From: Verrucomicrobiota bacterium
GTDB taxonomy: Bacteria; Verrucomicrobiota; Verrucomicrobiia; Opitutales; Opitutaceae
Length of the DNA stretch: 64,000 bases
Reading direction: 5' to 3'
Assembly: GCA_016222805.1 (NCBI GenBank)
Contig: JACRQG010000004.1
Span: 248,001-312,000, forward strand
Each line of letters begins with the position of its first letter. Positions within the stretch are counted from its first letter, which is position 1. The position numbers and the translations under genes are program-made. Shown one piece after another: positions 17,667 to 26,632 of the stretch. Under the pieces are notes generated by a model. It was not told the origin of the DNA and searched no databases. It saw nothing but the letters and a program-made list of their open reading frames with translations.

Positions 17667-18503
17667 TCAGCGACGACCTGACCCGCGGCGGGCTGCGCCA
17701 ATCAGACCGAGGACGCCAAGAATGAAAAGGGGAAGGGTGTGGGTCGCCTCGGGCACGCCGGTGATTGGCGCGTAATCATCCTGCAGGTGCCAGTTGAGGA
17801 TGTCGTGGTTGCCATAGCCCGACCCGGTACCGGAGGTGAAACCGACATACGCGTTGGTCGAACCGAGCACCGAGGACAGGTTGAGGCCGCTGTACGCCAG
17901 CCCGGCGGCGACCGGTCGGGTGGCGCTCCCCGTCGAATCCCACCGCACTTCCAGCAACTGCGTGCCACCGTTGTAGTCGACCCAGACCGTCCACTCGGCG
18001 CCGTTGTTGAAGCGCGGCGCCACCCCGATGAGGGCCACGGAGGACATGTTCCCGTTCAGGTTGATGCCAACGTGGTTGCCGTTGTTGGCGTCACCGCCGC
18101 CATTGTTGTAGGTGTCGAACTCGATCGCCAGACTGGGACTGAGTCCCTGGTAGCCGATGCCACCGCCGCCGCCGCCGACGTTGTTCGCCACGTTTTGGAC
18201 CAGGAAGGCCAGGCCGTCGGCGCCGGCACCATCCCCATCGCCGAACGACCCGTTCTGGGTGATCTGAAACTGGAATCGCGTGCTGAACGAGGCGTTGTTG
18301 GAGAGATTGACCGTCGACGTGGAGAACGCCGAGCCGGATTGTCCGGTCGTGGCAGGGGTGAGTCGCAGAACGTCGCCCACCCTGGCGGCATTCCCATTCA
18401 GCGTCAGCCCGGCGGTGCTGTTGAAATCGTTGTAGGTGATCGTCGTCGCCTGGGCGGTGACGGCGAGCGCGAAGGCGGGGGCGATAAAGCGAGAAAGGTT
18501 CAT
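17667..18503 (-). CDS. Secreted L-type lectin-like protein with C-terminal sorting signal
   Basis: A 278-residue exported protein with a signal peptide (FIAPAFALAVTAQA). The body resembles bacterial legume-lectin-like domains: DGLAFLVQN, LAIEFDTYNN and an Asn/Gly-rich loop containing HVGINLNGN, followed by WTVWVDYNG. The C-terminus VPEATHTLPLFILGVLGLIG plus a basic tail is a PEP/VPDSG-CTERM-type sorting signal. It probably binds glycans at the cell surface or in secreted material. Its upstream leader shares CCACCCACGAT with the neighbouring sorted protein at 18715-19347. Confidence 0.85.
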   Translation of the reverse strand: MNLSRFIAPAFALAVTAQATTITYNDFNSTAGLTLNGNAARVGDVLRLTPATTGQSGSAFSTSTVNLSNNASFSTRFQFQITQNGSFGDGDGAGADGLAFLVQNVANNVGGGGGGIGYQGLSPSLAIEFDTYNNGGGDANNGNHVGINLNGNMSSVALIGVAPRFNNGAEWTVWVDYNGGTQLLEVRWDSTGSATRPVAAGLAYSGLNLSSVLGSTNAYVGFTSGTGSGYGNHDILNWHLQDDYAPITGVPEATHTLPLFILGVLGLIGAARRGSGRR

Positions 18504-18714
18504 GGCGGAAATCGTGGGTGGTTGCGGTCCGAAGTGTCATGCCACTCAAAGCAGTACGCCTGCCAGATGCCGGCGGTGGAGCCCAACTTGTTCATTTGAA
18601 AATGAATAGAAGTTCTGGTCTGGCGCTGCGTTCGGTCGGGATCCCGCCGGATGTAAGCCCCGCCGACAGAGCTGATCGTATCTGGAGCGGAGAACGGACG
18701 CGGCCCCCGAGGGG

Positions 18715-19347
18715 TTACCCGCGAAGCTGCCCGACCGGTCGCGACCGTTGTCGCAGTCGGCGGACCAAATACGCGGCGGAGCCACCCAGCACCAGCAACC
18801 CGGCAATCGACGGTTCCGGGACGGACACGGCGATCCCATCCAGCACTAACTGGGGACCCCGCATGAATCCGGACGCGGTGCGGATGAACGTAAAGGTCAG
18901 CGTGTGGAGGCCGGCTCCGAGGTCCGAAGGCGTCACCAGTTGGTAGGTGGTCCACCCTCCCGCCTGGACATTGCTGCCGGCAAAGGTCGGAAAGCTGGTC
19001 GTCAGCACGGTGGAGTCGATTTTCACCTCGAAGGCCGCGGAGACGTCGTTGATGCCGGTGAAATCCGTCCGTTGCGCAAAGAACTCCACCGTGACGGGGG
19101 CGTTGGCGCCGAGGCTGAAGCTCCGCGAGAAGGTGAGCGTCTGGGCGTCACCGCCGCTCGGAAAGCTCAGGGCCACGTACTGGCTCCCTTCCTTCGGATT
19201 GATGTTGCCGAAGCCGGTGCTGATGGCGCCGCCGGCCGTCCACGACGCCAGGCTGCCGGACTCGAAGCCGTCGCTGAAGACCAGCTGCGCGCGGGCCGGA
19301 GCCGCGAACACAGCGAGAAAAACCAGGCAGCAGGGAAAGATCCTCAT
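18715..19347 (-). CDS. Secreted PEP-CTERM protein
   Basis: A 210-residue exported protein. The signal peptide (PCCLVFLAVFAAPARA) is followed by a jelly-roll-like beta domain (FSDGFESGSLASWTAGGAI; TVEFFAQRTDF; WTTYQLVTP), of the kind seen in carbohydrate-binding or adhesion modules. The C-terminus VPEPSIAGLLVLGGSAAYLV plus RRLRQRSR is a canonical PEP-CTERM sorting signal. No catalytic residues are apparent. It lies in tandem with the lectin-like gene, separated by 211 bp, and transcription probably starts independently for each. Confidence 0.85.
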   Translation of the reverse strand: MRIFPCCLVFLAVFAAPARAQLVFSDGFESGSLASWTAGGAISTGFGNINPKEGSQYVALSFPSGGDAQTLTFSRSFSLGANAPVTVEFFAQRTDFTGINDVSAAFEVKIDSTVLTTSFPTFAGSNVQAGGWTTYQLVTPSDLGAGLHTLTFTFIRTASGFMRGPQLVLDGIAVSVPEPSIAGLLVLGGSAAYLVRRLRQRSRPVGQLRG

Positions 19348-19575
19348 CGTGGGTGGGGCGTGCGGGGTGCCGCGAGTGAGTCCGACCGGGACACCGTCGT
19401 CGAGCGCGGAGTAGCCGATGATTGGCCGGTCGGGGTGCTCCCAACCCCGGTCGAGGTCGCAGCCGAAGGTGCCGCTCTTCTTGCCTGAAGGAAGGCCGCC
19501 GTCAGACCGGCCGCTGTGTTTCCAGGAAGGAGGGAAATGACGCGCGGAGGCTCGTCCGCGCGCGCGAATCGCCGC

Positions 19576-20958
19576 CTACACCCCCGCGACTTCCCAGCCG
19601 GGGCGGTAGGTGCGGCGCAGGAGCCGGTTGGCTTCGGGCGAGTTGGTGACCCGCAGGCCGGGGGAGTCCCAGCGCAGCGTCGTGCCTGGCACCCGGATGG
19701 CGACGGTGCCAAGGATGATCGCCTCGGCCATCGGTCCACTCTGCCCAAAGTGGGATTCGGGTTGTTCGCCGCTGATGCAGCCGTCGACGAAGTGGTGATA
19801 GTGGTTGCGCGGCCCGAAGTTTGTTCGTGCGCGCGCCGCAAACTTCTCGCGCGGCAGGAGGCGGGCGCCGGAGGTGTGCGGCAGCAGCAGCGCGCCTTCG
19901 GTGCCCATGATGATCGCCGCCTCGCCCGGGTAGGTATTGAAGCCATCGGCGCGGGCGAGCGCCTGCGCCTCTTCGGGTGGGTACTTGTCGCCGTCGTACC
20001 ACTCGACCGTGAGTTCCTTGCCGGCGGTGAGTGCGTTGCCGGGGAAGACCCACGTGATGTGGTTCATCTGCGGCCAGGTGTCGGCGCGCCGCGCGGGCGA
20101 CTGGCGCCACGACTCCTGCACCTCCGCCCGCACCGTGAGCGGCGCGGTGAGGCCGAGCCCCTTCCAGACGGCGTCGAAGATATGGCAGCCGATGTCGCCC
20201 GACCAGCCAGTGCCGAAATCGAGCCACGAGCGCCAGATCTGCGGGTGATAGATCTTGGGCGCGTAGGGCCGCACGGGCGCGGTGCCAAGCCAGAGGTCCC
20301 AATCCAGTCCCTCGGGCACCGGCGTCGCCTCCGCCGGCCGCGGGCCGACGAGTCGGTAACGTTCCACCGCACCGGGGCGGTTGGAGCAGAGAATGACGCG
20401 CGTGACCTTGCCGATCACACCCTCGCGCAGCCATTGCACCGCCTGGCGATCGCCGGGGCCGGAGGCGTGCTGCGTGCCGAGCTGGGAAACGACGCCGGTC
20501 TCCTGCGCCACCCGCGTGAGTGCGCGGCACTCGGCGACGTCGTGGCAGAGCGGCTTCTGGCAATAGACGTGTTTCGCGGCGCGCATCGCGGGCAGCGCGA
20601 TGGCAGCGTGCATGTGATCGGGCACCGAGACGTTGACTGAGTCGATGCGATCGCCCTCCTGGGCGAGCAGCTCGCGCCAGTCACGGTAGAGACGCGCTCC
20701 GGGAACAAGGGCGGCGGCCTTTTCCAGGTTGCCGCGGTCGACATCGCAGAGGGCCACGACCTGGCACCGCGAGTGGGAAAGGAAGTTCTTGAGATCCTGC
20801 GCCCCCATGCCGCCCACGCCGATGCAGGCGTGATTCAGTTTTTCGTTGGGCGAAATCCGGCGCGGACGGCGGGTCGTCGTGGCGCAACCGGGCAGCAGTG
20901 ACCAGGCGCCGGCGGCGGCGGCCGCTTGCAGGAAGTGACGGCGGTTCAGGTTTCTCAT
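19576..20958 (-). CDS. Gfo/Idh/MocA family oxidoreductase with Tat/lipoprotein signal
   Basis: A 460-residue protein. It has an NRRHFLQAAAAAGAW twin-arginine-like signal and a lipobox LLPGCA, so it is probably an exported lipoprotein. The dinucleotide-binding segment is IGVGGMGAQDL. The E-K-P position is again Q-K-P (YCQKPLCHD). The C-terminal region carries the typical GDIGCHIFDAVWKGLGL motif. It shares only family-level similarity with the oxidoreductase at 16171. It lies downstream of the xylose isomerase gene on the same strand, separated by a 192-bp hairpin-forming repeat region, which suggests a shared sugar pathway. Confidence 0.9.
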   Translation of the reverse strand: MRNLNRRHFLQAAAAAGAWSLLPGCATTTRRPRRISPNEKLNHACIGVGGMGAQDLKNFLSHSRCQVVALCDVDRGNLEKAAALVPGARLYRDWRELLAQEGDRIDSVNVSVPDHMHAAIALPAMRAAKHVYCQKPLCHDVAECRALTRVAQETGVVSQLGTQHASGPGDRQAVQWLREGVIGKVTRVILCSNRPGAVERYRLVGPRPAEATPVPEGLDWDLWLGTAPVRPYAPKIYHPQIWRSWLDFGTGWSGDIGCHIFDAVWKGLGLTAPLTVRAEVQESWRQSPARRADTWPQMNHITWVFPGNALTAGKELTVEWYDGDKYPPEEAQALARADGFNTYPGEAAIIMGTEGALLLPHTSGARLLPREKFAARARTNFGPRNHYHHFVDGCISGEQPESHFGQSGPMAEAIILGTVAIRVPGTTLRWDSPGLRVTNSPEANRLLRRTYRPGWEVAGV

Positions 20959-20984
20959 GATGATCCGTTGGGAAAGGTGGTTTG

Positions 20985-21150
20985 TGGTCGGTAACCAGTG
21001 ATCGGTAATCGGTTGTCAGTAATCAGTAGTCAGTGGTCGGTGGTCGAAGGTCGATGCAGGGATCCGAGGTGAAGGAGGGGAGGCGAAGAGGGCGCTGATG
21101 ACAGATCCCTGGTTACTGATTACTGACCACTGATTACCGGCTGCTGATAT
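20985..21150. repeat. Degenerate CAGTAATC repeat arms in inverted orientation
   Basis: 20985-21052 holds short irregular units of the type CAGTNNTCGGTAATC on the plus strand. 21110-21150 holds the reverse-complement form (ACTGATTACTGACCACTGATT). The two arms could fold into a long imperfect hairpin between the MocA and xylose isomerase genes. The same repeat family occurs near 50762, 53772, 55177, 55280, 59760 and 59900. Confidence 0.75.
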
Positions 21151-22191
21151 TCAGACTCCGAGGAGATGTTCCAGCGTGTAGCGCTCAAGGGCCTCGTAGT
21201 CGCGGCGCGCGCGGCAGTCCTCGACGCGCGCGCGGTCCCAGGTGCGCACTTTTTCCACCAGGTGGAGAAACATCCGCCGGCTGGTCTCGAGGTGGGCCGT
21301 CACCGGCCGGCCGGCCTGCGTGCGCATCGTCTTCACGTCGAGGCCGACGAACTCCCCGCGCTGGCCGTAGCCGCCTTCTTCCAGCACGCGCACCTGATTG
21401 AAGGCCGCGCGGAGGTTGGCGGCGCCGAAGTTCTTGTCCTGATCGTACTTCAGGCCGTTCTGGTCGTTGAGGTGGACGCTCCCGAGCTTGTCGTGCGCGA
21501 GGGCGAAGGCCATCTCGTCGCTGGGGTCGAGGTTGGCGAGCAGGGCGTGGGCGCTTTCGATCACCGTCTTGACGCGCTTGGGATCGCGGGACGCGTAAGC
21601 CAGGGCGACCGCATGGCCGGCGGTGGGCACGTAGGCGAGATCGGTGGGCTCGTTGGGCTTGGGTTCGATCCAGATCTCGACCTCGGGGTCGTAGGCGAGC
21701 ACCTGGTTGACGGTATCGAGCAGCCGCTGGTAGGCGAGGCGTGCGTCTTTCGCTTCGCGCACGTAGGTGCCCTCGCGGGCCAGCCAGAGGACGATGGCGC
21801 GGCAGCCGATGGCGCGGGTGATGTCGACGCACTTCTTCGTGCGCTCCCAGGCGTAGGCGCGATCCTTGGCGCGATTGGCGGTGTAGGCGCCGTCGATCGT
21901 CTGTTTTGCGAACCAAAGCCGCGGCGCAACGAACTCCGGCACGAGCCCTTCGTTGGCGAGGGTTTGCTTGATCCGGGCGGCGCGCCGGGCGATTTGCGCG
22001 GGGGTGAGGGTGTCGAGTTCCGGCACGACGTCGTCGTCGTGAAACTGCACCCCGTCGAAGCCGAGCCGCTTGTAGAGCGCCCACTTGCGATCGTGGGGGT
22101 AGGCGGGGCGAACGTCGGGGCCGAAGGGATCGGCGCCTTCGCTGATATTCCAGGGGCCAAACGAGAAGCGGTACTTGGTCGGGGCGGTCAT
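21151..22191 (-). CDS. xylA: Xylose isomerase
   Basis: A 346-residue TIM-barrel enzyme interconverting D-xylose and D-xylulose (and often glucose and fructose) with two divalent metals. Active-site segments are clear: VQFHDDDVVPE (catalytic His and Asp), WIEPKPNEP (metal Glu and catalytic Lys), a metal-site ESAHALLAN, VHLNDQ and GLDVKTM. Length and motifs fit the shorter actinobacterial-type class I enzymes rather than the ~440-residue class II. The start ATG follows a pyrimidine tract (CCTTTCTCC) with no Shine-Dalgarno. No xylulokinase is adjacent in the window. Confidence 0.9.
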   Translation of the reverse strand: MTAPTKYRFSFGPWNISEGADPFGPDVRPAYPHDRKWALYKRLGFDGVQFHDDDVVPELDTLTPAQIARRAARIKQTLANEGLVPEFVAPRLWFAKQTIDGAYTANRAKDRAYAWERTKKCVDITRAIGCRAIVLWLAREGTYVREAKDARLAYQRLLDTVNQVLAYDPEVEIWIEPKPNEPTDLAYVPTAGHAVALAYASRDPKRVKTVIESAHALLANLDPSDEMAFALAHDKLGSVHLNDQNGLKYDQDKNFGAANLRAAFNQVRVLEEGGYGQRGEFVGLDVKTMRTQAGRPVTAHLETSRRMFLHLVEKVRTWDRARVEDCRARRDYEALERYTLEHLLGV

Positions 22192-22391
22192 GGAGAAAGG
22201 TACGGCCGGGGTGTGATGCCGCGGTCCGAGGCGGAGGCTTCGGTCGCGGCGCGCGGCCGGTGCTCAGCTTGTCGGGGGGAGCATGGGAGCGGAAGTCAAT
22301 TGTCGCGATCGCCGGCGGTTCGGGATGTGCGCCGCTCTTTCTCACGACTTTTACCAGAAGTCTGGCTGACCTTGTGCCGTTAGGAGCCGGT

Positions 22392-22862
22392 GTGAGGTCT
22401 GAACGTCGCACCTTCCGCTCCCGCGCCCGCGTGGCCGGATTCACCATCATCGAGGTGGCGATGGCGGCGTTTGCCCTGGCCTTCGGCCTGGCGACCTCGA
22501 TCATCTCGATGCAGGCGGGGTACAAGCAGATGGACTTGGCGCGGGGCACGACCATCGCGGCCCAGGTGATCCAAAGCGAGATGGAGCGGCTGCGCATGTT
22601 GAGCTGGACGGGCATCTGCGCGCTGCCGGCCTCAAGCACCTTTGACGGGTCGACGTATTTCAGCGCGAACCCGGATGTCGCCGGGAAGTTCACCATCACG
22701 CGGACAGTGGCCGCCAACTCCACCAACCCCACGGAGATGAAGGACCTCACGGTGACAGCGACCTGGCGGACCATCGACGGTCGCACGCACTCCCGGAGTT
22801 TCACGGCGGTCTACGCCAAACAGGGACTGTATGACTACTACTACACGATCGCGCATCCATAG
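22392..22862 (+). CDS. Type IV pilin-like protein (PilV-like)
   Basis: A 156-residue prepilin-like protein. After a short basic leader comes the class III signal/methylation site GFTIIEV, then a hydrophobic helix (AMAAFALAFGLATSIISMQ). Cleavage after Gly by a prepilin peptidase would expose Phe, with Glu at +5. I choose the GTG at 22392 because GGAG lies just upstream (22383-22386); a longer reading is open further upstream. It is the first of three pilin-like genes and overlaps the next by 32 bases. It is probably a minor pilin or pseudopilin of a type IV pilus or type II secretion-like system encoded elsewhere. Confidence 0.8.
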   Translation: MRSERRTFRSRARVAGFTIIEVAMAAFALAFGLATSIISMQAGYKQMDLARGTTIAAQVIQSEMERLRMLSWTGICALPASSTFDGSTYFSANPDVAGKFTITRTVAANSTNPTEMKDLTVTATWRTIDGRTHSRSFTAVYAKQGLYDYYYTIAHP

Positions 22863-23415
22863 GCCGGCAGCGGCGGGGCGGCCGTGGGCCGCCTTCTCGC
22901 TGGTCGAGGTCATCATTGGCTCCAGCCTCGCGAGCTTCCTCCTCGCCGGGATCCTCTCGACGTTCCTCTTCATGGGTCGCGCCGGGGCGAATCTCTGGAA
23001 TTACAGCGACATGGAGACGCAGGCGCGGCGCGCGCTCGAGGTCTTCGCCGAGGACGTGCGGCAGGCGAGTGCCATCACCTGGAACACCAGCACCTCCGTC
23101 ACCCTGGTGGTCAATTCCACCTCGGTGGTCTACGCCTACGACAGCACCACCGGTGTCTTCTACCGCCAGATTGGCTCCGACGTCCGCCGCCTGATCACCG
23201 GGATTGCTCCGGGATCGTTCCTGTTCAAGAGCTACAATCTCGCCGGCAGCGAGATGCCCCTCGCCACCACGGCCAATCTCACCGCCGCCAGCTCCAGCAC
23301 GAAGCAACTGCAGGTGTCACTCGAGGCGTCGCGCACGACCCGCACGGTCACGACCGCCACCAACCTCGTGCTCTCGGCCCGCTACATCCTGCGCAACAAG
23401 ATCGTGACGGCCTGA
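22831..23415 (+). CDS. Type IV pilin-like protein (PilW-like)
   Basis: A 194-residue protein with a pilin-type N-terminus, FSLVEVIIGSSLASFLLAGILS: Glu sits at +5 and the position before Phe is Ala rather than Gly (PWAAFSLVEV). The globular part carries a Ser/Thr-rich beta region. The order, spacing and size suggest the PilW/GspJ position of a minor-pilin operon. It overlaps the upstream gene and is followed after nine bases by the PilX-like gene, so the three are co-transcribed. Confidence 0.8.
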   Translation: MTTTTRSRIHRPAAAGRPWAAFSLVEVIIGSSLASFLLAGILSTFLFMGRAGANLWNYSDMETQARRALEVFAEDVRQASAITWNTSTSVTLVVNSTSVVYAYDSTTGVFYRQIGSDVRRLITGIAPGSFLFKSYNLAGSEMPLATTANLTAASSSTKQLQVSLEASRTTRTVTTATNLVLSARYILRNKIVTA

Positions 23416-23424
23416 GAAACGACG

Positions 23425-24825
23425 ATGAAGGTGCGCCTATTCCCCCATCGTTCCCGCCGCGGCACCCTGCTGATCGTGGCGATGCTGCTGTCGGCGGTGA
23501 TTGGCATCTCGATCGTGAGTTTCCTGAACCTGGGCCGGACCGGGATGGAGATCTCCAACCGGGCGCTCTACCACAACGGCGCCATCAATCTGGCCGAGAA
23601 CGGCCTCGAGCACGCGGTCTACGCGGTCAACAAGGTGGGCTACGACTGGACCGGGGCGGGCTGGTCAGTCTCGGGTGCGAACGCCCGCCAGAAATGGAGC
23701 GGCTATCCGCTCGGGTCATCCGCCACCGGGGAGGTGCGCGCGGTGGTGTACAACTATTCCGGGGCGGCCGCGCCGAAGGTCATTTCGCGCGCTTTGGTCA
23801 CCCTGGGGGGTGGCACTTCGCGCCCGATCGAGAAGTGGATCGAGGTGCAGCTCCGCAAGACCTCGCGGTTCGCCAATGGCCTCGTGGCCCGCCAGTCGAT
23901 CACCTTCAGCGGCAACAACGCCTCGGTCGACAGCTGGAACTCCGATCCCGACAACAACCCGGCGACCGCGGCGATCGGGTACAGCGCCGGGGTGCGGCAC
24001 GACAACGGCAGCGTCGGCTGCGTTTCGGTCTCGGTCAGCTCCGTGCTGATCAATCAGGCCGACATCTGGGGGTTCGTCGCCACCGGCGGGGCCCTTCCTT
24101 CGGTCGGCTCCAACGGGCTCGTCGGACCCTTTGGCACTCCATCCGGCACGATGGACATGAACCGGATCTCCACCGACTTCACGGCCAACTTCGATCCCGT
24201 CACCGCCCCGACCGCGACCTACAACCTCTACGGGGGAGCGATCACCACGACGGTGAGCCTGCCGCGGGCCGCCGACACGGTTTCGGCGGACGGCTACTAT
24301 TACATCCGCGCGGACTCGATCAACTTCACCAACAAGACACTCACGATCACGGGCAAGGTTGTGCTCGAGTTGACCAACACGCTGACCTCGATCGACATCG
24401 GCGGCGGCAGCGGGGCCCTCAACGTGAATGCCGGCGCCGAACTCCAGGTGTACGCGGCCGGCGACGTGAAGATCTCCGGCCAGGGCCTGTTGAACGGCGG
24501 CACGACGGCGGCGACGGCCAACCAGCCGGTGAAGTGCCAGATCTACGGCACGAAGACCTCCGGCGTGCAGGACATCCAGATTGCCGGCAACGGGGTGTTG
24601 AGCGCCGTGGTTTACGCCCCGCAGGGCTCGGTGAAGATCAATGGTAACGGGGATGTCTGCGGCTCGATCGTGGCCAACGACATCACCTGCGTGGGCAACG
24701 CGTTCTTCCACTACGACGAGTCGCTGGCCAACTTCGGGGGCAACAACCCCTATCGCGTTTCCCGCTGGCGCGAACTCACGTCCGCGGCGGATCGCAGCGC
24801 CTACCTGAGCGTGACGGCGTTCTAA
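23425..24825 (+). CDS. PilX-like exported protein
   Basis: A 466-residue protein. A basic N-terminus and one hydrophobic helix (TLLIVAMLLSAVIGISIVSFLN), then a helical segment (ALYHNGAINLAENGLEHAVYAVNK) typical of PilX/GspK-like proteins. The rest is a long beta-rich domain, with NVNAGAELQVYAAGDVKISG resembling the DUF7305-type beta-helix found in such proteins. It ends in HYDESLANF, also common there. It is the third gene of the pilin-like operon and presumably acts with the two upstream minor pilins at a pilus or secretion tip. Function beyond that is unknown. Confidence 0.75.
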   Translation: MKVRLFPHRSRRGTLLIVAMLLSAVIGISIVSFLNLGRTGMEISNRALYHNGAINLAENGLEHAVYAVNKVGYDWTGAGWSVSGANARQKWSGYPLGSSATGEVRAVVYNYSGAAAPKVISRALVTLGGGTSRPIEKWIEVQLRKTSRFANGLVARQSITFSGNNASVDSWNSDPDNNPATAAIGYSAGVRHDNGSVGCVSVSVSSVLINQADIWGFVATGGALPSVGSNGLVGPFGTPSGTMDMNRISTDFTANFDPVTAPTATYNLYGGAITTTVSLPRAADTVSADGYYYIRADSINFTNKTLTITGKVVLELTNTLTSIDIGGGSGALNVNAGAELQVYAAGDVKISGQGLLNGGTTAATANQPVKCQIYGTKTSGVQDIQIAGNGVLSAVVYAPQGSVKINGNGDVCGSIVANDITCVGNAFFHYDESLANFGGNNPYRVSRWRELTSAADRSAYLSVTAF

Positions 24826-24965
24826 GGGCGGGCCGGCCGGGGCGCCTGGGCCCGTGCGCCGGAATATCGAGGCGCGGGTACCGGGTGGAAACGGACTGTG
24901 TCATCCGCACCTGCCGCGTTGACCTGGGAGGAAAATCGGCCGTAACGATTGGCCCCTTCCCACCC

Positions 24966-26255
24966 ATGAAACTCGAAACCCTCTGTCTCCACGGCGGCAC
25001 GCAACCCGATCCCACCACCCTCGCCCGGGCCGTGCCGGTGTACCGCACCAGCTCCTTCGTCTTCAAGAGCGCGGACCACGCGGCCAACCTCTTCGCGCTG
25101 CGGGAACTCGGCAACATCTACACCCGCCTGATGAACCCGACGACCGATGTGCTCGAGAAGCGGGTGGCGCTGCTGGAGGGGGCGCCGGAACTCGGCGGGC
25201 TGGGCGTCGCCTCCGGCACGAGCGGGGTGTTCTACTCCATCATCAACCTCGCGTCCGCGGGCGACAACATCGTGTCGGCCCGCAACCTCTACGGCGGCAC
25301 CTACACGCAGTTCAACGACATCCTTCCGAGCCTCGGCATCACGGTGAAGTTCGTCGACTCGAACGACCCGCAGAACTTCGCCCGGGCGATCGACAGCCGG
25401 ACGCGCGCGCTGTTCTGCGAGACGGTGTCGAACCCGGCGCTGGAGGTCACGGATCTCGAGGCCGTCGCCGCGATCGCGAAGGGCGCGGGCATCCCGCTGA
25501 TTGTGGATTCGACGTTCTCAACCCCGTACCTGACCCAGCCGCTCGCGCACGGGGCCGACATCGTGGTCCACTCGCTGACGAAGTGGTTCGGCGGGCATGG
25601 CACGGGCATCGGCGGCATCGTGATCGACAGCGGCCGTTTCCCGTGGGGCGCGGGCAAACATCCGCTCTACACCACGCCGGACAACAGCTACCACGGGCTG
25701 CGCTGGGGCGTGGATCTACCGGCCCCGCTCCTGCCGCTCGCGTTCATCCTGCGCATGCGCACCGTCCCGCTGCGAAACCTCGGGGCCTGCATCTCGCCCG
25801 ACAATTCCTGGATGTTCCTTCAGGGCATCGAGACCCTGCCGTTGCGGATGGAGCGGCACTGCGAAAATGCGCTGGCGGTGGCGCAGCACCTCAAGAGTCA
25901 CCGCAGTGTCGAATGGGTGCGTTTCCCTGGCCTGCCGGGCGATCCGCAGCACGCGCTGAACCAGAAGTACCTCCGTGGGAAGGGCGGCTCGATGGTCGTG
26001 TTTGGCATCAAGGGCGGGCGCGAGGCCGGCCGGAAGTTCATCGACGCGCTGAAGCTCTTCTCGCACCTCGCCAACGTCGGGGATGCCAAGAGCCTCGCGA
26101 TCCATCCGGCCACCACCACGCACTCCCAGCTCAATGAGGCGCAGCAACGGGCGGGCGGCATCACGCCGGAACTCGTCCGCCTGAGCATCGGGCTCGAACA
26201 CATCGACGATATCCGGACCGATCTCGACCAGGCGCTCGCCGCCGCCACCCGGTAG
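24966..26255 (+). CDS. metY: O-acetylhomoserine sulfhydrylase (Cys/Met metabolism PLP enzyme)
   Basis: A 429-residue PLP-dependent enzyme that makes homocysteine from O-acetylhomoserine and sulfide. Diagnostic stretches are ETLCLHGG near the N-terminus, ASGTSGVFYSI, FCETVSNPALEVTD, the PLP-lysine region VHSLTKWFGGHGTGIGG, and the C-terminal IHPATTTHSQL and VRLSIGLEHIDDI. Length is close to the family norm. The ATG follows the pyrimidine-rich stretch 24951-24965 and lacks a Shine-Dalgarno. The 140-nt leader shows no riboswitch that I can recognise. Confidence 0.9.
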   Translation: MKLETLCLHGGTQPDPTTLARAVPVYRTSSFVFKSADHAANLFALRELGNIYTRLMNPTTDVLEKRVALLEGAPELGGLGVASGTSGVFYSIINLASAGDNIVSARNLYGGTYTQFNDILPSLGITVKFVDSNDPQNFARAIDSRTRALFCETVSNPALEVTDLEAVAAIAKGAGIPLIVDSTFSTPYLTQPLAHGADIVVHSLTKWFGGHGTGIGGIVIDSGRFPWGAGKHPLYTTPDNSYHGLRWGVDLPAPLLPLAFILRMRTVPLRNLGACISPDNSWMFLQGIETLPLRMERHCENALAVAQHLKSHRSVEWVRFPGLPGDPQHALNQKYLRGKGGSMVVFGIKGGREAGRKFIDALKLFSHLANVGDAKSLAIHPATTTHSQLNEAQQRAGGITPELVRLSIGLEHIDDIRTDLDQALAAATR

Positions 26256-26332
26256 TTCGGGGCCGGTCGCCTTAAACCGGTGCTCGAGGGCGGGGGGCCC
26301 GCCCTCGGGCCGACCCGCCTGCCTTCCGCTTC

Positions 26333-26565
26333 GCGGCGAAGGCCAGGCCGACACACCCCGGCGCTGACGAGCCACCCCTCTCCCGCCGGAGGAATTCAGT
26401 GGAAAACCACGAAGGGACACGAATCGACACGAAGCAACGGCCCGCGAGCCGCCTTCACCTTTGGGTGGGTGGCAAGACGTCCTCTTCCGCAGGGTATTTC
26501 CATTGGTGTTTGTTCGTGTCCATTCGTGGTTCTATTGCATGGATCCGGCTCCAGAGGGGAACCTT
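26333..26565. repeat. Composite dispersed repeat, copy B
   Basis: This fills most of the space between metY and the PVC cytochrome gene. It repeats the order of copy A at 873-1125: the CACACCCCGGCGCTG block (26351-26366), then 26405-26433 facing 26503-26531 as an imperfect 29-nt inverted repeat. The left arms of the two copies are identical. There is no coding content. Confidence 0.8.
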
Positions 26566-26592
26566 CCGGCGCAGCGCGGTTCGATTGCTCCC

Positions 26593-26620
26593 CTGTGGGC
26601 GGGGCGACCCCGCCCCGCGG
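26593..26620. repeat. GGGCGGGGCGA...CGCCCCGC palindrome
   Basis: A short GC palindrome beginning CCTGTGGGCGGGGC. The same unit occurs at 45194-45274 as a double copy and at 63769-63793. It lies just beyond the 3' end of the minus-strand PVC gene, where it could form a transcript-end hairpin. Confidence 0.6.
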
Positions 26621-26632
26621 CCGGCCGGCGAA

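Noticed and set aside
20985-21150. CRISPR array
   Set aside because: The repeats are short and irregular, with no unique spacers of constant length and no cas genes nearby.
24826-24965. Possible SAM-type riboswitch before metY
   Set aside because: I found no conserved SAM-I, SAM-II or SAH riboswitch pattern that I could defend; only a short leader with a C/T tract.
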